Of a stretch of 64,000 nt of DNA, positions 56,779 through 64,000 are shown piece by piece; position 1 is the stretch's first letter; every line of letters starts with the position of its first letter. Source of the DNA: Cherax quadricarinatus (Eukaryota > Arthropoda > Malacostraca > Decapoda > Parastacidae); contig NC_091301.1 in the NCBI RefSeq assembly GCF_038502225.1, forward strand, positions 21,477,859-21,541,858. The letters are read 5' to 3'. The notes beneath the pieces are model-generated. The model had not been told where the DNA came from and did no database searches. It saw nothing but the letters and a program-made list of their open reading frames with translations. A program made the translations under genes and the position numbers.

Positions 56779-56965
56779 TGATGCTGCTGCCGCTGCTGCC
56801 GCTGCTGCCGCTGCTGCCGCTGCTGCCGCTGCTGCCGCTGCTGCCGCTGCTGCCGCTGCTGCCGCTACTGCCGCTGCTGCCGCTTCTGCCGCTACTGCCG
56901 CTGCTGCCGCTGCTGCCGCTGCCGTTGCCGCCGCCGCCGTTGCCGCCGCCGCCCCTGCCGCTGGA
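56779..56965. repeat. 9-bp (CTGCTGCCG)n repeat
   Basis: About 20 units; it gives Leu-Leu-Pro on plus and Gln/Ala-Ala-Gly type frames in the others. Triplet-like and G+C rich. Confidence 0.92.
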
Positions 56966-57084
56966 TAATATAAGATTTTGTTCAGATTTTTAATCCCGGA
57001 GGGTTAGCCACCCAGGATAAATATAGAAAGTCAGTGCTTCATCGCGGACTGTCTTATTTCCATTGATATCCTTAAATATTATCC

Positions 57085-57210
57085 CCTAGGATGCGACCCA
57101 TACCAGTCGACTAACACCCAGGTACCTACTTGCTTGCTAGGTGAACAGGACACCAGGAGTAAGGAAACACGCATACTATTTCCACCCGTGATGGGGGATA
57201 CCAGTGCTAG
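57085..57210 (-). mobile_element. tRNA-derived SINE, copy of the 4228-4530 family
   Basis: The minus strand has GGGTGGAAATAGTATGCGTG, CCTGTTCACCTAGCAAGCAA and GTTAGTCGACTGGTATGGGT, matching the body at 4300-4400. The head and tail are not clear. Confidence 0.55.
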
Positions 57211-57599
57211 TGTTGCTGATTACGGGTTGGTGCTGGTGTTACCACCAACACAGCCTCTTCCTCTCACTTCTTCCCCACCAGACGACATCAAGTGGGCGTC
57301 TGATAACAGTCGTTCCTGTGGGACTGTTGATGCTTGTAGACTGAATCCCTTCCCTTCCCCTTCCCTCTTTCCCTCCCTCCCATGCCCCTTCCCCTTCCCT
57401 CCCTCCCATGCCCCTCCCTCTCCTACTCCACGACAGCCACAATGGACACACGCACTCCACTCTCTGTACTCGCACCCCTGTCATTAATCCCACAGTGATT
57501 AATACTGTTACTTTTTTAAGTGTAATTCACACCATAATAACCGGCTACATGGTGCTACAATTAGTCGAGTTTTATAGTCACTGCTTGTATTCTGCTGCT

Positions 57600-58170
57600 T
57601 AATCAGGCATCCCCTACCCTTCACTCTTGTTCCCCTACCCTACCCTCTCCAACCCCCTACCCTACCCTCTCCAACCCCCTACCCTACCCTTTCCAACCCC
57701 CAACCCTACCTTTTCCAACACCCAACCCGTCCAACCCAAACCCAGCCCAACCCCTATCCATCCCCACCCTTACTCCTCTTTCGTTTCTTTATCCTTCCAT
57801 CTTCTTTCCCTTTTCTCCTATTTCTTACTCTCCCCTTCCCTTCCATTTCTTATTCTTCCTTCTTATTCCCATTCCCCCCTTCCCCTCTCATTCATCTTCC
57901 CTCCCCTCTCCTTTTGGTCCCTTGGTCACGTTCCTCTCCTTTCCTTTCCTTTCCCTTCATCCACCCTTTCCCTCCTTGGCGTTTTCCCAACACCTCTCCT
58001 CTTGAATTTTCTTCCATTTCTCTCCTCTCCTTCTCTATATCTCTCCTATATTCTTTTACACATTTAAATCCTTCCCACTTTTTCACTTCATTTTCTCTCT
58101 TTCCCCTTTGTACTTCCATTTTCCTTTCTAATCCTTCTTTCCTTATTCTTGTAAAATTCTCCGTTTCTGT
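57600..58170. repeat. Pyrimidine-rich tract with CCCTACCCT tandem
   Basis: 57625-57720 has four copies of a 27-bp unit with CCCTACCCTACCCTCTCCAA. The remainder to 58170 is C/T-rich without a strict unit. Confidence 0.8.
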
Positions 58171-58189
58171 CTTTCATTTCTCTTCAACA

Positions 58190-61100
58190 TGCCAGTGCAA
58201 CTGTTGACAGTGTCAGTGTTGACAGTGTTAGCGTTGACAGTGTTAGTGTTGACAGTGTTAGTGTTGACATTGTTAGTGTTGACAGTGTCATTGTTGACAT
58301 TGTTAATGTTGACAGTGTCAGTGTTGACAGTGTTAGTGTCGACAGTGTTAGTGTTGACAGTGTCAGTGTAGATAATGTCAGTGTTGACAGTGTTAGTGTT
58401 GACGGTGTCAGTGTTGACAGTGTTAGTGTTGACAGTGATAGTGTTGACAATGTCAGTGTAGATAATGTCAGTGTTGACAGTGTTAGTGTTGACAGCGTCA
58501 GTGTTGACAGTGTTAGTGTCGACAGTGTCAGTGTTGACAGTGTTAGTGTTGACAGTGTCAGTGTTGACAGTGTTAGTGTTGACAGTGTCAGTGTTGACAG
58601 TGTCAGTGTAGATAATGACAGTGTTGACAGTGTTAGCGTTGGTAGTGTCAGTGTTGACAGTGTTAGTGTTGACAGTGTCAGTGTTGACAGTGTTAGTGTT
58701 GACAGTGTCAGTGTTGACAGTGTTAGTGTTGACAGTGTTAGTGTTGACTGTGTTAGTGTTGACAGTGTCAGTGTTGACAGTGTTAGTGTTGACAGTGTCA
58801 GTGTTGACAGTGCCAGTGTTGACAGTGTTAGTGTTGACAGTGTTAGTGTTGACAGTGTCAGTCTTGACAGTGTTAGTGTTGACAGTGTTAGTGTTGACAG
58901 AGTTAGTGTTGACAGTGTCAGTGTTGACAGTGTTACTGTTGACAGTGTCAGTGTTGACAGAGCCAGTGTTGACAGTGTTAGTGTTGACAGTGTTAGTGTT
59001 GACAGTGTCAGTGTTGACAGTGTTAGTGTTGACAGTGTTAGTGTTGACAGAGTTAGTGTTGACAGTGTCAGTGTTGACAGTGTTAGTGTTGACAGTGTTA
59101 GTGTTGACAGTGTTAGTGTTGACTGTGTTAGTGTTGACAGTGTCAATGTTGACAGTGTCAGTGTTGACAGTGTTAGTGTTGACATTGTTAGTGTTGACAG
59201 GTTCAGTGTTGACTGTGTTAGTGTTAACAGTGTCAGTGTTGACAGCGTCAGTGTTGACAGTGTTAGTGTTGACAGTGTTAGTGTTGACAGTGTCAGTGTT
59301 GACAGTGTTAGTGTTGACAGTATTAGTGTTGACAGTGTTACTGTTGACAGTGTCATTGTTGACAGTGTTAGTGTTGACAGTGTCAATGTTGACAGTGTTA
59401 GTGTTGACAGTGTTAGTGTTGACAGTGTCAATGTAGATAATGTCAGTATTGACAGTGTTAGTGTTGACAGTGTCAGTGTTGACAGTGTTAGTGTTGACAG
59501 TGTTAGTGTTGACAGTGTCAGTGTAGATAATGTCAGTGTTGACAGTGTTAGTGTTGACAGTGTCAGTGTTGACAGTGTCAGTGTAATGTCAGTGTTGACA
59601 GGGTTAGTGTTTACAGTGCAAGTGTTGACAGTGTCAGTGTAGATAATGTCAGTGTTGACAGTGTTAGTGTTGACAGTGTCAGTGTTGACACTGTCAGTGT
59701 TGACAGTGTTAGTGTTGACAGAGTTAGTGTTGAGAGTGTCAGTGTTGACAGTGTTACTGTTGACGGTGCCAGTGTTGACAGTGTCAGTGTTAACAGTGTT
59801 AGTGTTGACAGTGCTAGTGTTCACAGAGTCAGTGTTGACAGTGTTAGTGTTGAAAGTGTTAGTGTTGACAGTGTTAGTGTTGACAGTGTCAGTGTTGACA
59901 GTGTTAGTGTTGACAGTGTTAGCGTTGACAGTGTTAGTGTTGACAGTGTAAGTGTTGACAGTGTCAGTGTAGATAATGTCAGTATTGACAGTGTTAGTGT
60001 TGACAGTGTCAGTATTGACAGTGTTAGTGTTGACAGTGTTAGTGTTGACAGTGTCAGTGTAGATAATGTCAGTGTTGACAGTGTTAGTGTTGACAGTGTC
60101 AGTGTTGACAGTGTTAGTGTTGACAGTGTCAGTGTTAACAGTGTTAATGTTGTCAGTGTCAGTGTTGACAGTGTTAGTGTTGACAGTGTCAGTGTTGACA
60201 GTGTTAGTGTTGAGAGTGTCAGTGTTGACAGTGAGAGTGTAGATAATGTCAGTGTTGACAGTGTTAGTGTTGACAGTGTCAGTGTTCACAGTGTCAGTGT
60301 AGATAATGTCAGTGTTGACAGTCTTAGTGTTTACAGTGTCAGTGTTGACAGTGTCAGTGTAGATAATATCAGTGTTGACAGAGTTAGTGTTGATAGTGTC
60401 AGTGTTGACAGTGTTAGTGTTCACAGTGTCAGTGTTGACAGTGTCAGTGTAGATAATGTCAGTGTTGACAGTGTTAGTGTTGACAGTGTCAGTGTTGACA
60501 GTGTCAGTGTTGACAGTGTCAGTGTTAACAGTGTCAGTGTTGACAGTGTTAGTGTTGACAGTGTCAGTGTTGACAGTGTTAGTGTTGACAGTGTCAATGT
60601 TGACAGTGTTAGTGTTGACAGTGTCAGTGTTGACAGTGTCAGTGTAGATAATGTCAGTGTTGGCAGTGTTAGTGTTGACAGTGTCAGTGTAGATAATGTC
60701 AGTGTTGACAGCGTTAGTGTTGACAGTGTCAGTGTTGACAGTGTCAGTGTAGATAATGTAAGTGTTAACAGAGTTAGTATTTACAGTGTCAGTGTAGATA
60801 ATGCCAGTGTTGACAGCGTTAGTGTTGACAGTGTCAGTGTTGACAGTGTCAGTGTAGATAATGTAAGTGTTGAGAGTGTTAGTGTTGACAGTGTCAGTGT
60901 TGACAGTGTTAGTGTTGACAGTGTCAGTGTTGATATTGTTAGTGTTGACAGTGTCAGTGTAGATAATGTCAGTGTTGACAGTGTTAGTGTTGACAGTGTC
61001 AGTGTTGACATCGTTAGTGTTGACAGTGTCAGTGTTGACAGTGTTAGTGTTGACAGTGTCAGTGTTGACAGTGTCAGTGTAGATAATGTCAGTGTTGACA

Positions 61101-64000
61101 GTGTTAGTGTTGACAGTGTCAGTGTTGACAGTGTCAGTGTTGACAGTGTCAGTGTTGACAGTGTTAGTGTTGACAGTGTCAGTGTTGACAGTGTTAGTGT
61201 TGACAGTGTCAGTGTTGACAGTGTTAGTGTTGACAGTGTCAGTGTTGACAGTGTTAGTGTTGACAGTGTCAGTGTTGACAGTGTCAGTGTTGACAGTGTT
61301 AGTGTTGACAGTGTCAGTGTTGACAGTGTCAGTGTTGACAGTGTGAGTGTTGACAGTGTTAGTGTTGACAGAGTTAGTGTTGACAGTGTCAGTGTTGACA
61401 GTGTTACTGTTGACAGTGTCAGTGTTGACAGAGCCAGTGTTGACAGTGTTAGTGTTGACAGTGTTAGTGTTGACAGTGTCAGTGTTGACAGTGTTAGTGT
61501 TGACAGTGTTAGTGTTGACAGAGTTAGTGTTGACAGTGTCAGTGTTGACAGTGTTAGTGTTGACAGTGTTAGTGTTGACAGTGTTAGTGTTGACTGTGTT
61601 AGTGTTGACAGTGTCAATGTTGACAGTGTCAGTGTTGACAGTGTTAGTGTTGACATTGTTAGTGTTGACAGGGTCAGTGTTGACAGTGTTAGTGTTAACA
61701 GTGTAAGTGTTGACAGCGTCAGTGTTGACAGTGTTAGTGTTGACAGTGTTAGTGTTGACAGTGTTAGTGTTGACAGTATTAGTGTTGACAGTGTTAGTGA
61801 TGACAGTGTCATTGTTGACAGTGTTAGTGTTGACAGTGTCAATGTTGACAGTGTTAGTGTTGACAGTGTTAGTGTTGACAGTGTCAATGTAGATAATGTC
61901 AGTATTGACAGTGTTAGTGTTGACAGTGTCAGTGTTGACAGTGTTAGTGTTGACAGTGTTAGTGTTGACAGTGTCAGTGTAGATAATGTCAGTGTTGACA
62001 GTGTTAGTGTTGACAGGGTCAGTGTTGACAGTGTTAGTGTTAACAGTGTAAGTGTTGACAGCGTCAGTGTTGACAGTGTTAGTGTTGACAGTGTTAGTGT
62101 TGACAGTGTCAGTGTTGACAGTATTAGTGTTGACAGTATTAGTGTTGACAGTGTTAGTGATGACAGTGTCATTGTTGACAGTGTTAGTGTTGACAGTGTC
62201 AATGTTGACAGTGTTAGTGTTGACAGTGTTAGTGTTGACAGTGTCAATGTAGATAATGTCAGTATTGACAGTGTTAGTGTTGACAGTGTCAGTGTTGACA
62301 GTGCTAGTGTTGACAGTGTTAGTGTTGACAGTGTTAGTGTTGACAGTGTCAGTGTTGACAGTGTCAGTGTAATGTCAGTGTTGACAGGGTTAGTGTTTAC
62401 AGTGCAAGTGTTGACAGTGTCAGTGTAGATAATGTCAGTGTTGACAGTGTTAGTGTTGACAGTATCAGTGTTGACACTGTCAGTGTTGACAGTGTTAGTG
62501 TTGACAGAGTTAGTGTTGAGAGTGTCAGTGTTGACAGTGTTAGTGTTGACGGTGCCAGTGTTGACAGTGTCAGTGTTGACAGTGTTAGTGTTGACAGTGC
62601 TAGTGTTCACAGAGTCAGTGTTGACAGAGCCAGTGTTGACAGTGTTAGTGTTGACAGTGTTAGTGTTGGCAGTGTTAGTGTTGACAGTGTCAGTGTTGAC
62701 AGTGTTAGTGTTGACAGTGTTAGCGTTGACAGTGTTAGTGTTGACAGTGTAAGTGTTGACAGTGTCAGTGTAGATAATGTCAGTATTGACAGTGTTAGTG
62801 TTGACAGTGTCAGTATTGACAGTGTTAGTGTTGACAGTGTTAGTGTTGACAGTGTCAGTGTAGATAATGTCAGTGTTGACAGTGTTAGTGTTGACAGTGT
62901 CAGTGTTGACAGTGTTAGTGTTGACAGTGTCAGTGTTGACAGTGTTAATGTTGTCAGTGTCAGTGTTGACAGTGTTAGTGTTGACAGTGTCAGTGTTGAC
63001 AGTGTTAGTGTTGAGAGTGTCAGTGTTGACAGTGTCAGTGTAGATAATGTCAGTGTTGACAGTGTTAGTGTTGACAGTGTCAGTGTTCACAGTGTCAGTG
63101 TAGATAATGTCAGTGTTGACAGTCTTAGTGTTTACAGTGTCAGTGTTGACAGTGTCAGTGTAGATAATGTCAGTGTTGACAGAGTTAGTGTTGATAGTGT
63201 CAGTGTTGACAGTGTTAGTGTTCACAGTGTCAGTGTTGACAGTGTCAGTGTAGATAATGTCAGTGTTGACAGTGTTAGTGTTGACAGTGTCAGTGTTGAC
63301 AGTGTCAGTGTTGACAGTGTCAGTGTTAACAGTGTCAGTGTTGACAGTGTTATTGTTGACAGTGTCAGTGTTGACAGTGTTAGTGTTGACAGTGTCAGTG
63401 TTGACAGTGTTAGTGTTGACAGTGTCAATGTTGACAGTGTTAGTGTTGACAGTGTCAGTGTTGACAGTGTCAGTGTAGATAATGTCAGTGTTGGCAGTGT
63501 TAGTGTTGACAGTGTCAGTGTAGATAATGTCAGTGTTGACAGCGTTAGTGTTGACAGTGTCAGTGTTGACAGTGTCAGTGTAGATAATGTAAGTGTTAAC
63601 AGTGTTAGTATTTACAGTGTCAGTGTAGATAATGCCAGTGTTGACAGCGTTAGTGTTGACAGTGTCAGTGTTGACAGTGTCAGTGTACATAATGTAAGTG
63701 TTGAGAGTGTTAGTGTTGACAGTGTCAGTGTTGACAGTGTTAGTGTTGACAGTGTCAGTGTTGACATTGTTAGTGTTGACAGTGTCAGTGTAGATAATGT
63801 CATTGTTGACAGTGTTAGTGTTGACAGTGTCAGTGTTGACATTGTTAGTGTTGACAGTGTCAGTGTTGACAGTGTTAGTGTTGACAGTATCAGTGTTGAC
63901 AGTGTCAGTGTAGATAATGTCAGTGTTGACAGTGTTAGTGTTGACAGTGTCAGTGTTGACCGTGTCAGTGTTGACAGTGTCAGTGTTGTCAGTGTTAGTG
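58190..64000. repeat. 15-bp minisatellite with about 2.5-2.8 kb higher-order repeat, runs off the window
   Basis: About 385 copies of GACAGTGTTAGTGTT and GACAGTGTCAGTGTT, interspersed with a GATAATGTCAGTGTA-type variant. Rare markers recur in order. GACTGTGTTAGTGTTGACAG occurs at 59121 and 61592 (2471 bp apart). GTGTAATGTC, a 4-bp deletion, occurs at 59581 and 62367 (2786 bp). TGATAGTGTC occurs at 60391 and 63192 (2801 bp). Minus-strand frames of 746 and 969 codons (Leu-Thr-Leu-Ser-Thr; Val-Asn-Thr-Asp-Thr) are artefacts of a five-codon unit. Confidence 0.93.

Noticed and set aside
60781..63690. A 969-codon Thr/Asn/Leu/Ser repeat protein
   Set aside because: A 15-bp tandem repeat gives open frames on both strands. 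It switches repeat register at an array deletion and has no unique domain.

Overview
This is eukaryotic, repeat-dominated genomic DNA. I find no host gene that can be supported with confidence, and no rRNA gene, canonical tRNA gene, CRISPR array or bacterial-style operon. Nearly every protein-like reading frame belongs to a non-LTR retrotransposon. The dispersed repeats match what I remember of decapod crustacean (crayfish or lobster type) genomes: a LINE 3' end reading TACTCACCTAATTGTGG, hairpin elements with a CGAAACGT core, SINEs ending GATTATAATAAT, and an element with GTCGTGCCGAATA termini. An arthropod-type (TTAGG)n-like stretch agrees with this. The taxon is an inference from memory, not from a search.

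Layout. 1-0.9 kb: end of a LINE with a zinc-knuckle ORF1 and the start of its ORF2. 1.3-4.1 kb: 27-bp and 21-bp minisatellites and a (GA)n array. 4.2-4.8 kb: a tRNA-like SINE and a palindromic SINE with target-site duplications. 4.9-7.8 kb: decayed jockey/CR1-like LINE, copy A. 8.3-16.8 kb: minisatellites of 33, 42 (5 kb) and 24 bp. 18-25 kb: several elements set in (TA)n and (GT)n arrays, including an RTE-like LINE whose endonuclease-RT frame is broken by one stop codon. 25-32 kb: mostly unrecognised, lower-repeat DNA with two weak exon candidates. 32.3-33.8 kb: 3' part of a LINE with a possible restriction-like endonuclease tail. 36.3-47.5 kb: LINE copies C, D and E. Copy E has an uninterrupted 1004-codon ORF2 and a frameshifted ORF1. 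48.8-50.1 kb: palindrome plus the 3' half of a true CR1. 50-58 kb: SINEs, simple repeats, a second palindromic SINE and LINE tails. 58.2 kb to the end: a 15-bp minisatellite with long-range structure.

How the parts relate. The autonomous elements encode endonuclease and reverse transcriptase, and probably mobilise the SINEs. Three patterns are not explained by listing elements. (1) Both ends of all five copies of one LINE family lie at TG-type simple repeats, while other families lie in (TA)n arrays. (2) Seven snapback palindromes occur, several made from tRNA-like SINE heads or from CGAAACGT hairpin elements, and one is flanked by a 10-bp target-site duplication. (3) The hairpin family carries a CTGANGA-stem-GAAAC arrangement with a covarying stem, resembling part of a hammerhead ribozyme core. 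Long reading frames across the minisatellites arise because their unit lengths are divisible by three. I do not treat them as genes.
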